64,000 bases of DNA from Roseiarcus sp963709185 (GCA_963709185.1 CAVPVQ010000024.1:1-64000), one strand, 5' to 3'. Shown: positions 54,255 through 63,036, counted from the stretch's first letter. Notes: generated from the letters alone by a model not told the origin. Numbers and translations are program-made.

Positions 54255-55343
54255 ATGGCGACCCTGCGCATCGACAAGCTCAACAAGTCCTACGGCGAAG
54301 CGGCGATCCTCAGGGACATTGAACTGGCGATCGCCGACGGCGAGTTCGTGGTGCTGGTCGGACCGTCGGGCTGCGGCAAGTCGACGCTACTGCGGCTGAT
54401 CGCCGGGCTCGACGGCGCGACCTCGGGCGACATTTTCATCGGCGAGCGGCGGGTCAACGATCTCGAGCCGGCGCAGCGCAAAATCGCCATGGTGTTCCAG
54501 TCCTACGCGCTCTACCCGCACATGAATGTCAAAAAGAACATGACGTTCGGCCTGAAGTTCGCGGGGCTGGCGCAAGAGGAAATGGACCGCCGGGTCGCCG
54601 AGGCGGCGCGCATGCTGCAACTGGAGCCGCTGCTGGAGCGGCGGCCGCGCGACCTGTCGGGCGGCCAGCGCCAGCGGGTGGCGATCGGCCGCGCCATCGT
54701 GCGCGAGCCCGACGTCTTCCTGTTCGACGAACCGTTGTCCAATCTCGACGCGGCGCTGCGCGTCTCGACCCGCGTCGAGATCGCCAAGCTGCATCGCCTG
54801 CTCGGCGCGACCATGGTCTATGTCACGCATGACCAGATCGAGGCGATGACGCTCGCCGACCGCATCGTGGTGATGAACCAGGGCCGCATCGCGCAGACCG
54901 GCAAGCCGCTGGACCTCTACTACACCCCCGCCAACATTTTCGTCGCCGGCTTCATCGGCTCGCCGGCGATGAATTTCTTCCCGGCCAAAGTGGACAAGAA
55001 AGGCGCGGCGACCGTTACGCTGTCAGGCCCCGGCGTGCCGCCTTTCGACCTCGCGACGGCGACATTCGCCACACCGGTCGGGGGCGCGGTGACGATCGGC
55101 GTGCGCCCCGAGCATCTGCACGCCGCCGCCGCGGGGGCGTTCAAGATCACCGGCGTGGTGGAGTTGGTCGAGCGTCTCGGCGAGACCTCCTACGCGCATG
55201 TGCGCGTTGGCGATGAGCACACGCTTACCGCCGAGATGCGCGGGCGCGACGCGCCGAAGGCCGGCGATTCGATCGCCTTGAGCGCCCCCGATCATGATCT
55301 TCATCTGTTCGACGAGCGCGGCGAACGGATCGCGGTCGCCTGA
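54255..55343 (+). CDS. CUT1 sugar ABC transporter ATP-binding protein (MalK/UgpC-type)
   Basis: A 362-residue ATPase: Walker A GPSGCGKST, Q-loop MVFQSYALYPHMNVKKNMTF, signature LSGGQRQRVAIGRAI, Walker B VFLFDEPLSNLDAALR, H-loop VTHDQIEAMTLADRI, and a C-terminal OB-type (TOBE) domain from about 235 (GVRPEHLH). This MsmK-like form often serves several importers, so it may also power the importer at 38791-41923, which lacks an ATPase. Confidence 0.9.
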   Translation: MATLRIDKLNKSYGEAAILRDIELAIADGEFVVLVGPSGCGKSTLLRLIAGLDGATSGDIFIGERRVNDLEPAQRKIAMVFQSYALYPHMNVKKNMTFGLKFAGLAQEEMDRRVAEAARMLQLEPLLERRPRDLSGGQRQRVAIGRAIVREPDVFLFDEPLSNLDAALRVSTRVEIAKLHRLLGATMVYVTHDQIEAMTLADRIVVMNQGRIAQTGKPLDLYYTPANIFVAGFIGSPAMNFFPAKVDKKGAATVTLSGPGVPPFDLATATFATPVGGAVTIGVRPEHLHAAAAGAFKITGVVELVERLGETSYAHVRVGDEHTLTAEMRGRDAPKAGDSIALSAPDHDLHLFDERGERIAVA

Positions 55344-55371
55344 GCAAGCTGCTTTTTGGTGGAACCAATTC

Positions 55372-55449
55372 GTCATTGCGAGCCGAAGGCGAAGCAATCC
55401 AAAAGCCTCTGAGGCCGCTGGATTGCTTCGTCGCTCCGCTCCTCGCAAT
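55372..55449. repeat. palindromic intergenic repeat, family B, interrupted by IS110
   Basis: Begins CGTCATTGCGAGCCGAAGGC and runs to CTCCTCGCAAT, where the IS110 element starts. The missing end, GACG, is found directly after the element at 56634. Rejoined, the repeat has the same arrangement as 16097-16232, so it was intact before insertion. Confidence 0.85.
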
Positions 55450-55474
55450 TGTCTCTTGGACATTTGTTAGAAGG

Positions 55475-55662
55475 GCATGTCCCCCAAAAGGGGACGCGCC
55501 GATTTGGGCGGCCGCCCGAATCGGCGCGCGGGAAGATTGGCCGTCTCGCAATTGGGCTTGGCGCCCGTCGTCATCGGGGTCGTCTTCCCGCTTCCCTTGA
55601 ACGCTTGATGAGTTGAATGGGCCGACCTCTCTCGATGCGAGCCCGCAGACAATCATAAGCTT
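55475..55662 (+). ncRNA. IS110 bridge RNA (predicted)
   Basis: Three structured parts are visible. A 5' stem-loop is at 55495-55528 (CGCGCCGATT with AATCGGCGCG). The target loop is closed by 55528-55536 pairing with 55583-55591; it holds CTCGCAATT (55545-55553), identical to the left flank, and TCGTCAT (55568-55574), complementary to the right flank ATGACGA. The donor loop holds TGAGTTGA (55609-55616), identical to the element's right end 56625-56632, and AGACAAT (55647-55653), complementary to its left end ATTGTCT. These match the left/right target guides and left/right donor guides of known IS110 bridge RNAs, and all meet at the AT core. The exact ends of the RNA are estimated. Confidence 0.8.
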
Positions 55663-55679
55663 GCAGAGGATAACGCAAA

Positions 55680-56627
55680 ATGCCCCATGCCGCCACGCCG
55701 GCCTCGCGCTTCATCGGTTGCGACGTCGGCAAAACCAATATCGTCGTCTTCGAGGCCGCCAATGGCCGCGCGAGGTCGATCGTCAATGAACCGCAGGCCT
55801 TGTCGGACTTCGCCTCGAGGCTCGATGCGACGTGCTTCGTCGTCTGCGAAGCCACAGGCGGCTATGAAAGCGACCTTCTGGCCGCCTTGCTCGCCGCCGG
55901 CGTGCCCGCCCATCGCGCCGACGCCCGCAAGGTCAAGGCGTTCATCCGATCGTTTGGGACGCTCGGCAAAACCGACGCCATCGACGCCAGGGCGCTCGCC
56001 CGCTACGGCCAGGACCGCCATGCCGAACTGGCGACCTGGCAGGCCCGCGATCGCCAGCGATTGCGCTTGCAGGCCCTGGTCCTGACCCGGCGCGACATGG
56101 TCAGGGATCGTCTCGCTTACGCCAATCGCCGCGCCGCTCCCGGCGCCGAGCTCGCGCAGACCCACATCGAGGCGATCGTCGCCAGCTTCGACGCCCAAAT
56201 CAAAGCGATCGATGGCGACATCAACGCCTTGATCGCCCAATGCGAGCCCATCGCCCGCGCCCTCAACCTCCTCCTCGCCATCCAGGGCGTCGGCGCCAAG
56301 ACCGCCGCCGCCCTCATCGCCCTCATGCCCGAACTGGGAACGCTCACCCGTCGCCGCGCCGCCGCCCTGGCCGGCCTCGCCCCCCATCCCAAGCAAAGCG
56401 GCCAAGCCGACGCCTATCGCCGAACGCGCGGCGGAAGACCAGAAATCAAAAGGGTCCTCTTCATGGCCGCGCTATCCGCCAGAAAACACAACCCGACCCT
56501 CAAGGGCTTCTATGAACGCCTCCTCCAAGCCGGCAAAAAGCCCATCGTCGCCGTCACCGCCATCATGCGAAAACTCGTCATCATCGCCAACGCCAAACTC
56601 AAAACTCAAAAACTGCAAATCATCTGA
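55680..56627 (+). CDS. IS110-family transposase (bridge-RNA-guided recombinase)
   Basis: A 315-residue recombinase. The N-terminal RuvC-like DEDD residues are in FIGCDVGKTNIVVFE, VVCEATGGYES and KTDAIDARALARYG. The C-terminal domain has AIQGVGAKTAAALIALMPEL, LAGLAPHPKQSGQ (probable catalytic Ser) and KRVLFMAALSARKHNP. The gene is intact. In characterised relatives it recombines donor and target DNA brought together by the bridge RNA encoded just upstream. The ATG follows AGAGG with ten bases between. Confidence 0.93.
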   Translation: MPHAATPASRFIGCDVGKTNIVVFEAANGRARSIVNEPQALSDFASRLDATCFVVCEATGGYESDLLAALLAAGVPAHRADARKVKAFIRSFGTLGKTDAIDARALARYGQDRHAELATWQARDRQRLRLQALVLTRRDMVRDRLAYANRRAAPGAELAQTHIEAIVASFDAQIKAIDGDINALIAQCEPIARALNLLLAIQGVGAKTAAALIALMPELGTLTRRRAAALAGLAPHPKQSGQADAYRRTRGGRPEIKRVLFMAALSARKHNPTLKGFYERLLQAGKKPIVAVTAIMRKLVIIANAKLKTQKLQII

Positions 56628-56693
56628 GTTGATGACGAACGCTGATTCCGTCAAAATGCGCTTTGCTCTGGCGCAGGAGGCGACCACCGGGTT

Positions 56694-57326
56694 TCACTTC
56701 CCCACGCCTCGCTTCGCATCCGCCACGCGATCGATCACGCTTTTGGGCAGACGGCGCGCTTGCGCGATGGCGAGGGCGTCGCGGCCACGATCGTCGACGA
56801 TCGTCGGATCGGCGCCCGCGTCGAGCAACAGTTCGAGGGTCTTCAAGCGCTTCAACCGGGCGGCGTAGAACAGCGGCGTCTCGCCATGCGCCCGCAGATT
56901 GAGCTTCGGCTTGCTCTTCAAGAGTTCGCGGCACAAGGCTTCGTCATCTCGCCAGACCGCGGCCCACAGCGAGGTGCTCGCATCGGCGCCGAGCTTCAGA
57001 AGATGCCGGACCAGCGTCAGATTCTCGCCGCGCGCCACCGCGAACCACAGCGGCGTCGCGCGGAAATCCCCCTCGTCCTCGTCCATCGGCGCCGCCGCCT
57101 CGAGATCGGCGCCCGCGCCGAGAAGCGCGGAGACGGTCGCGATGCCGTGGGGCTCTGCGAGCATCGCGCCGCCGGGTGGCACGGCGCAGGCGAGATGCAG
57201 AGCCGTGCGCCCTCGCGAGTCGACCGCATGGGCAAGGTCCGGCGAGGCCCGAAGCAGCGCCTGAAGCGCCGCGGCGTTCCACACCCTGGCGGCCTCGAAA
57301 GCCGCCGTCTTGGTGGGGCGTCTCAT
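56694..57326 (-). CDS. ankyrin-repeat protein
   Basis: A 210-residue cytoplasmic protein made of ankyrin repeats: SRGRTALHLACAVPPG, FRATPLWFAVARGENLTLVR, HGETPLFYAARLKRLKTLEL and RGRDALAIAQARRL. The usual GADP/GADA turns are present (LLKLGADAST, LLDAGADPTI). No signal peptide. Such proteins mediate protein contacts. No partner is evident; the divergent neighbour is an FAD dehydrogenase. Confidence 0.85.
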   Translation of the reverse strand: MRRPTKTAAFEAARVWNAAALQALLRASPDLAHAVDSRGRTALHLACAVPPGGAMLAEPHGIATVSALLGAGADLEAAAPMDEDEGDFRATPLWFAVARGENLTLVRHLLKLGADASTSLWAAVWRDDEALCRELLKSKPKLNLRAHGETPLFYAARLKRLKTLELLLDAGADPTIVDDRGRDALAIAQARRLPKSVIDRVADAKRGVGK

Positions 57327-57464
57327 TGTCTGTCCCGCTTGACCGATCGCCGCAAGACTTGCCGCGCCTCACGCGCATTGACAAGCCTGGCTGGCTGAAA
57401 CACGGTTCGACGGGCGAAGCGAAGGGCCACATCCCCTCGGCGAGCGCATTCCCGGGAGACGGCG

Positions 57465-59123
57465 ATGGGTCTCGACGCCGACGCGATCGTTATTGGCGCG
57501 GGTCTGGCGGGGCTGGTCGCCGCCTGCGAAATCGCCGACGCCGGCAAGCGCGTCATCGTGCTCGACCAGGAGCCCGAGCAGAGTCTCGGCGGCCAGGCGT
57601 TCTGGTCGTTCGGCGGATTGTTCCTGGTCGACAGCCCCGAGCAGCGCCGCCTGCGGATCAAGGATTCCTACGACCTGGCGTGGCAGGACTGGCTGGGCTC
57701 GGCGGGGTTCGATCGCGATGAGGATCACTGGCCGCGCCGCTGGGCGGAGGCTTATGTCGCTTTCGCCGCCGGCGAGAAGCGCTCCTGGCTGCGCGCGATG
57801 GGCCATCGGCTGTTTCCGATCGTCGGCTGGGCCGAACGCGGCGATGGCGGCGCGTCGTCGCACGGCAATTCCGTGCCCCGCTTCCACATCACCTGGGGCA
57901 CCGGTCCCGGCCTCATCGAACCATTCGTCCGGCGCGCGCGAGAGGCCGAGCAGGCCGGCCGCCTGCGGTTTTGCTTTCGCCATCGCGTCGATGCGCTGAG
58001 CGTGACCAACGGCGTCGTCGACGGGGCCAGCGGCGCGATTCTCGAGGCGAGCGCCATCGCGCGCGGCGAACCCAGCTCGCGCAATATCGCCGGAATGTTC
58101 GCGCTGAACGCGCAAGCGGTGATCATCGCGTCGGGCGGCATCGGCGGCGACGCCGATCTGGTGCGCGCCAACTGGCCGGCGCGGCTCGGGACGCCGCCGC
58201 GCCGCATGGTCTGCGGCGTGCCCGCCCATGTCGACGGTCGTGGAATCGCCATCGGCCAGCGCGCCGGCGCCCGGCTGATCAATGGCGACCGCATGTGGCA
58301 TTATGTCGAGGGCGTTCACAACTGGGCGCCGATCTGGCCCGCGCACGGCATCCGCATCCTGCCCGGCCCCTCCTCGCTGTGGTTCGACGCGACGGGTAAG
58401 CGCCTGCCGCCGCCGCTGTTTCCCGGCTATGACACGCTCGGCACGCTCAGCCACCTGATGGCGACGGGCTACGACTATTCGTGGTTCGTCACCAACCAGA
58501 CCATCGTGCGGAAAGAGTTTTCGCTTTCCGGCTCGGAGCAGAATCCCGACCTGACCGGCAAGGACTGGCGCCTGATCGCGCGCCGCGCGGTCGGCAAAAA
58601 CGCGACGGGGCCAGTCGAGGCGTTCAAGACGCATGGCGTCGACTTCATCGTGAAGCCGACGCTTCCCGAGCTTGTCGCGGCGATGAACGCCCTGGCCGGC
58701 GGCGATCTCGTCAAGCTCGACGCGCTCCAGCGCGAGATCGAGGCGCGCGACCGCGAAGTCGCCAATCCCTTCACCAAGGACGCGCAGATCATGGGCGTGC
58801 ACAATGCGCGGCGCTTCCTCGGCGACAAGATCATCCGCACCGCGCCGCCGCACCGCATCCTCGATCCCGCGCATGGCCCGTTGATCGCCGTGCGCCTCAA
58901 TATCCTGACCCGCAAGACTCTCGGCGGCCTGGAGACCGACCTCGACGCCCGCGTGTTCGGCGCGGCGGGGGCGATCATTCCCGGCCTCTACGCGGCGGGC
59001 GAGGCGGCGGGGTTCGGCGGCGGCGGCATGCACGGCTATCGCTCGCTGGAGGGCACGTTTCTCGGCGGCTGCCTGTTCTCCGGCCGGGCGGCGGGCCGCG
59101 CGGCGGCGAAGGCGGCGGCGTGA
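57465..59123 (+). CDS. FAD-binding dehydrogenase (3-ketosteroid-dehydrogenase/fumarate-reductase-like)
   Basis: A 552-residue flavoprotein. N-terminal dinucleotide-binding motif AIVIGAGLAGLVAACEIA, FAD contacts SLGGQAFWSFGGL, ALNAQAVIIASGGIGGDADL, and a C-terminal GLYAAGEAAGFGGGGMHGYR before LEGTFLGGCLFSGR. This form (often annotated FAD-binding dehydrogenase) is near KstD but has diverged in the substrate region, so the substrate is unknown. GGGAGACGGCG precedes the ATG. Confidence 0.87.
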   Translation: MGLDADAIVIGAGLAGLVAACEIADAGKRVIVLDQEPEQSLGGQAFWSFGGLFLVDSPEQRRLRIKDSYDLAWQDWLGSAGFDRDEDHWPRRWAEAYVAFAAGEKRSWLRAMGHRLFPIVGWAERGDGGASSHGNSVPRFHITWGTGPGLIEPFVRRAREAEQAGRLRFCFRHRVDALSVTNGVVDGASGAILEASAIARGEPSSRNIAGMFALNAQAVIIASGGIGGDADLVRANWPARLGTPPRRMVCGVPAHVDGRGIAIGQRAGARLINGDRMWHYVEGVHNWAPIWPAHGIRILPGPSSLWFDATGKRLPPPLFPGYDTLGTLSHLMATGYDYSWFVTNQTIVRKEFSLSGSEQNPDLTGKDWRLIARRAVGKNATGPVEAFKTHGVDFIVKPTLPELVAAMNALAGGDLVKLDALQREIEARDREVANPFTKDAQIMGVHNARRFLGDKIIRTAPPHRILDPAHGPLIAVRLNILTRKTLGGLETDLDARVFGAAGAIIPGLYAAGEAAGFGGGGMHGYRSLEGTFLGGCLFSGRAAGRAAAKAAA

Positions 59124-59217
59124 ACTCGGCGAAGGCCCGCCGCCTTGCGTTTGATCTGCGCCGACCTTAGCCTTTCGCGTCGACGCATCTGACAGGCCCC
59201 CGATCGGGACCCCCACC

Positions 59218-60309
59218 ATGCCATGCTCTCTTGCGCGTTTGGCCCTCCTTGTCGGCGCTCTCACGCTCGCCTGCGCGATCGAGCCGGCGGACGCGTTCAA
59301 GCGCCGGCCGAACGGTTGCGACTGGATCGGCGGCGATTTCGCCGAGCCTGGCGAAATCCTCTTCAACACCGGCTGCCGGGGCGGCGGCGGCGTGCGCCAC
59401 CGCGCTCCCGCCCAGCCCAGGGACGAGCCGCCCAAGCTGCTCGATCGTCTGGACGCGCGCGCGCCAGTGAACTACGGCGCATCGACGCGCGAGGCGATCG
59501 GCGTGGGGATCGAGCGCTTCGAGATCGTCGGCGACGCGGTCGCCTACGGCCTCGACGGCGGGGCGCGGTTGTGGCGCTTCGCGCTCGGCGGCAAGGATTC
59601 CAAGATGGTCGCGCAATCCGTCAACCGCTTTCGCGCCACCGAGGCGGGCTCGCTGTTCGTGCTGGAGAAGGACGGCACGCTGTGGCGAAGCGACGGCGAC
59701 GGGTCGAATCGCACTTTCCTCGATCACGAGGTCGGCGAGGTCCAGCCGACGGCGGACGCCGCCTATGTCCTGGGGACCGACAAGCGGCTGTCGCGGCTGC
59801 ATGCCGACGGCAAGCGCCGCGACCCCATCGACGAAAATGTCTCCGCGTTCCAGGCCGTCGACGCAACGACCATCTTCGTTCTGGGAGCCGATGGCGCGCT
59901 GTGGCGCGAGACGGGAGACATGCATAACCGCGTGAAGATCGGCCAGCCGGTCGCCGCGTTCGAATATGTCGCAGACGGCGATACGACCTATATTCTGACC
60001 CCGACGCATTTCCTGTGGCGCCAGAGCGGCAAGGAGACCCCCCGGCAGGTCGACCACGATGTCGCGGCTTTTCACGCGGTGGACGCGAACCTCGTCTATG
60101 TCCTCGGCGCCGATGCGCGGCTATGGCAGGAGCCGGGAGATCGGTCGCATGCCGCGCTGGTCGACGGCGATCTCGCGGTGAAGCTCGGCCCCGCGGCGTT
60201 TCAATTCGCTGGCGAGAGCGATGCCGATGGGCAGGCGATCTATCTGCTCGACCGCAAACATGGGCTTTGGGCCGAAACGATGCCGTCCGCGCACGGCTCC
60301 GGCAAATAG
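59218..60309 (+). CDS. secreted tectonin/beta-propeller-like protein
   Basis: A 363-residue protein with a signal peptide (MPCSLARLALLVGALTLACA, cleaved near ADA/FK). After a short Cys-containing region (CDWIGGDFAEPGE, NTGC) come about six 40-residue repeats ending in a xLWR/xLWQ motif: VLEKDGTLWRSDGD, VLGADGALWRETGD, FLWRQSGK, VLGADARLWQEPGD. These resemble tectonin blades, which often bind lipopolysaccharide or glycans; here that is inference. Function unknown. Confidence 0.7.
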   Translation: MPCSLARLALLVGALTLACAIEPADAFKRRPNGCDWIGGDFAEPGEILFNTGCRGGGGVRHRAPAQPRDEPPKLLDRLDARAPVNYGASTREAIGVGIERFEIVGDAVAYGLDGGARLWRFALGGKDSKMVAQSVNRFRATEAGSLFVLEKDGTLWRSDGDGSNRTFLDHEVGEVQPTADAAYVLGTDKRLSRLHADGKRRDPIDENVSAFQAVDATTIFVLGADGALWRETGDMHNRVKIGQPVAAFEYVADGDTTYILTPTHFLWRQSGKETPRQVDHDVAAFHAVDANLVYVLGADARLWQEPGDRSHAALVDGDLAVKLGPAAFQFAGESDADGQAIYLLDRKHGLWAETMPSAHGSGK

Positions 60310-60457
60310 TGGCGCGCGCGACGAGGCGGATCGCGACACGCGCGCCGCGACGATGAACCGCCCCTGTGGATGAATTCCAGGAATTCGCCTGAGGCTTCAA
60401 CGCAATGTCACAAATCTCGCGGCATTTCGCCGATCAACGTCAGGGGAGCCCGTCCAC

Positions 60458-60970
60458 ATGAACGCCGTCGCTGAAATAACCCATCGCCTTCACGAGCAGG
60501 AGATCAGGCTGCTCGACCAGTTCCGCACCGCCCGACGCAATCGCGCGCAAAAGGCCCATCCCGATTTCAGCTGGGGCGAGAAGATCGCCGATTGGGTCGC
60601 CGCGACGATGGGCTCATGGAACTTCATCCTCATCCAGAGCGCGCTGCTGGTCATCTGGATTGCCCTGAACGTCACCGCCTATGTCCAGCAATGGGATCCC
60701 TATCCCTTCATTCTGCTCAATCTCGCGCTGTCGTTTCAGGCGGCCTATGCGGCGCCGTTCATCATGATGAGTCAGAACCGGCAGGCGGCGATCGACCGCG
60801 CCGCCGCCATGACCGACTACGCAACAAACGCCAAGGCGGAACTCGAGATCGAGCTGCTGCATCAAAAGCTCGACATGCTGCGCGAGACCGAAGTGTCGGA
60901 ATTGATCCAGGTCATTCGCCGGCTGGAGGCGCGGCTTCCACCAACCGCGGAGGCGACGCCCAACGCCTGA
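60458..60970 (+). CDS. DUF1003 membrane protein
   Basis: A 170-residue protein: N-terminal cytoplasmic part, GEKIADWVAATMGSWNFI leading into two membrane helices (ILIQSALLVIWIALNVTAYV and FILLNLALSFQAAYAAPFIM), the DUF1003 motif MMSQNRQAAIDRA, and a C-terminal amphipathic helix. Function unknown. AGGGGAGCC upstream of the ATG. Confidence 0.88.
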   Translation: MNAVAEITHRLHEQEIRLLDQFRTARRNRAQKAHPDFSWGEKIADWVAATMGSWNFILIQSALLVIWIALNVTAYVQQWDPYPFILLNLALSFQAAYAAPFIMMSQNRQAAIDRAAAMTDYATNAKAELEIELLHQKLDMLRETEVSELIQVIRRLEARLPPTAEATPNA

Positions 60971-60985
60971 CCGCCGCAAGCCCGA

Positions 60986-61504
60986 TCAGGCTACGCTCCT
61001 GGTCATCAGGGCGAGCAGGCCCTTGAGCAGCGTCGCCGGGGCCGGCGGGCAACCGGGGATGTGCAAATCGACCGGAATGACCGCCGAAACGCCGCCGACG
61101 CAGGCGTAGCTGCCGGCGTAGAGACCGCCGTCCAGCGCGCAGCCGCCGACTGCGACGACCCATTTGGGGGCCGGCGTCGCGTCATAGGTCCGCCGCAGCG
61201 CCTCCTGCATGTTGCGCGTGACGGGGCCGGTGACCAGCAGGACGTCGGCGTGACGCGGCGACGCGACGAACCGGAAGCCGAAACGCTCGATGTCGTAGAA
61301 CGCGTTGCCGAGCGCATGGATTTCCAGTTCGCAGGCGTTGCACGAGCCGGCGTCGACCTGCCGGATCGCCAGGCTGCGGCCAAGCCGGGCGGTCGCGGTC
61401 TCTTTGAGCTCGGCGGCGAGCGCCGCCAGTTCGGGGTCGGCCGGGCCGGGCGCCGGTTCGGTCAGCGCCGGCCTCACCAGACTTTCGAACAGAATCCTGC
61501 GCAT
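60986..61504 (-). CDS. hydrogenase-4-like complex small subunit (NuoB/HyfI family)
   Basis: A 172-residue NuoB-like protein. Cysteines 55 and 58 in SCNACELE, C122 in VGGCALDGG and C152 in HIPGCPPAP supply the four ligands of the proximal 4Fe-4S cluster (N2 type), so electron transfer is possible. Same family as HyfI of hydrogenase-4 and small subunits of energy-converting complexes. Follows the large subunit gene by ten bases on the same strand. Last gene of the visible cluster. Confidence 0.88.
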   Translation of the reverse strand: MRRILFESLVRPALTEPAPGPADPELAALAAELKETATARLGRSLAIRQVDAGSCNACELEIHALGNAFYDIERFGFRFVASPRHADVLLVTGPVTRNMQEALRRTYDATPAPKWVVAVGGCALDGGLYAGSYACVGGVSAVIPVDLHIPGCPPAPATLLKGLLALMTRSVA

Positions 61505-61514
61505 CGCTCAAACC

Positions 61515-63027
61515 TCAGAGGTCGCACCCGGCATACGAACAGTTGAAGGATTTGTTGCACAACGGAAAATCGGCGACGATATTGCCTTCGATCGCCGCCT
61601 CCAGCAGCGGCCACTGGAACCATGACGGGTCGCGCAAATGGCAGCGCGCCACGGCGCCGTCGGCGCCGAGGCGGACCCAGGCCAGGATGTCGCCGCGAAA
61701 GCCTTCGACCACCGCGAGGCCCTCGCGCGGTTCGCCGGCGCCGACGACCGCGACCCGCGTTTCGCCGGACGGTAGACCGTCGAGAATCTGGTCGATCAGC
61801 CCGAGGCTTTGCTCGACTTCGCGAATTCTTATCCACACGCGCGCATTGACGTCGCCTTCGCCAAGCCCCGGCGTCTCGAAGCGCAGCTTGCCATAGGGCG
61901 CGTAGGGCAGATCGCGCCGCGCATCGAACGCGCGCCCCGAAGCGCGCCCGATAAACCCGCCGCAGCCGGTACTGGCGCGCGAGGTCTGCGCGAAGCATTC
62001 CCGTGCCGACCGTGCGGTCCTGGAGCGACGCGGTGTTGTCATAGAGTTCGATCAGCGCCGGAAACGCGCCGCGGATGGTCGTCACGAGCTCGCGAAGGCT
62101 CTGGCGCCCCGGCGCGGCGAGATCGACGCGCACGCCGCCGGGCGCGACGACGTCCATCATCAGCCGGTGGCCGAAGCAGGCGTGCGCGGCGCGCAGCACG
62201 CGCTCGCGCAGCACCGCGGTATGGGCGTGCATCAGCGCGAACGAGGCGTCGTTGCAGATCGCGCCGATATCGCCGAGGTGGTTGGCGATGCGCTCCAGTT
62301 CCGCCATCAGGGCGCGCAACCAGACGCCGCGCGCGGGCGCCTCGACGCCAAGCGCGCTTTCCACCGCCCGCACGAAAGCGATCGAATAGGCGACGGTGCT
62401 GTCGCCGGAGGCGCGGGCGGCGAGCAGCGCGGCGCGCTCGAGCGCAGCGCCCGCCATCAGCGCGTCGACCCCTTTGTGGACATAGCCGAGCCTTTCCTCG
62501 AGCCGGACGATCGTCTCGCCGCCCGCCGTGAATCGAAAATGTCCGGGCTCGATGACTCCCGCGTGCACCGGACCGACCGGAATCTGATGCAGCCCCTCGC
62601 CCTCGGCGGTCAGGAAAGCATAGGGCGGCATGGCGGCGGGGGGCCTTTGCCTCCCCAGCGGCGCGGAAACCGGCCAGCGTCCGTGATCGAGCCACGGCCG
62701 CGGATCGGGCGCGCCAACCGCGACGAAGCCGAATAGATCCTGGATCGCACGCTCGAGGCGGATCGCCGGGGGGTGGCGGGCCGCCACCGAGGGGAATGCG
62801 CCGTTATCGCAGGTGATACTGGCGACGGCGATATGGCCATGGGGCGCGTCGAGCAGCGCCATATGGACCATGCCGGCGTCGCCCCACAGTCCCGCCAGGG
62901 TCCACAGGCCGTCGGCAAGCTGGTCCGTCAGGCGGAGCCACAGCTCGGCGTCGACCAGGCGGCGCGGCCACGGCCGGCTGTCGCAGGATTCGAGCGCGTC
63001 CGACAAGGCGTCGATCAGCGACGGCAT
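61515..63027 (-). pseudogene. hydrogenase-4-like large subunit (NuoCD/HyfG family), one-base frameshift, no nickel ligands
   Basis: The N-terminal part resembles the NuoC-type domain (PWPRRLVDAELWLRLTDQLA) followed by the NuoD/HyfG-like catalytic fold. The reading frame breaks near 61975: RADLARQY is followed in the next frame by GCGGFIGRASGRAFDARRDL, from one extra C; the repaired length is 503. The first nickel motif of HycE (RxCGIC) is absent: this region reads RASGDSTVAYSIAFVRAVES. The C-terminus ends NKSFNCSYAGCDL rather than DPCxxC. It therefore should not bind a NiFe centre, matching the energy-converting hydrogenase-related (Ehr) group, whose reaction is unproven. Confidence 0.8.
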
Positions 63028-63036
63028 GTTCCCCCG

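Larger units (their letters stand above)
55448..56633 (+). mobile_element. IS110-family element with bridge RNA, inserted in a palindromic repeat
   Basis: The left junction is CTCGCA-AT-TGTCTCTTGG and the right junction is CTGAGTTG-AT-GACGAAC. The core dinucleotide is AT at 55448-55449 and 56632-56633. Rejoining the flanks gives CTCGCAATGACG, the end of the repeat copy intact at 16220-16231. There are no terminal inverted repeats and no target duplication beyond the AT, as expected for IS110. A long non-coding left end (about 230 bases) precedes the transposase, and only five bases separate its stop codon from the right core, the layout of the IS110 group whose left end encodes bridge RNA. 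Length about 1186 bases. Confidence 0.88.
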
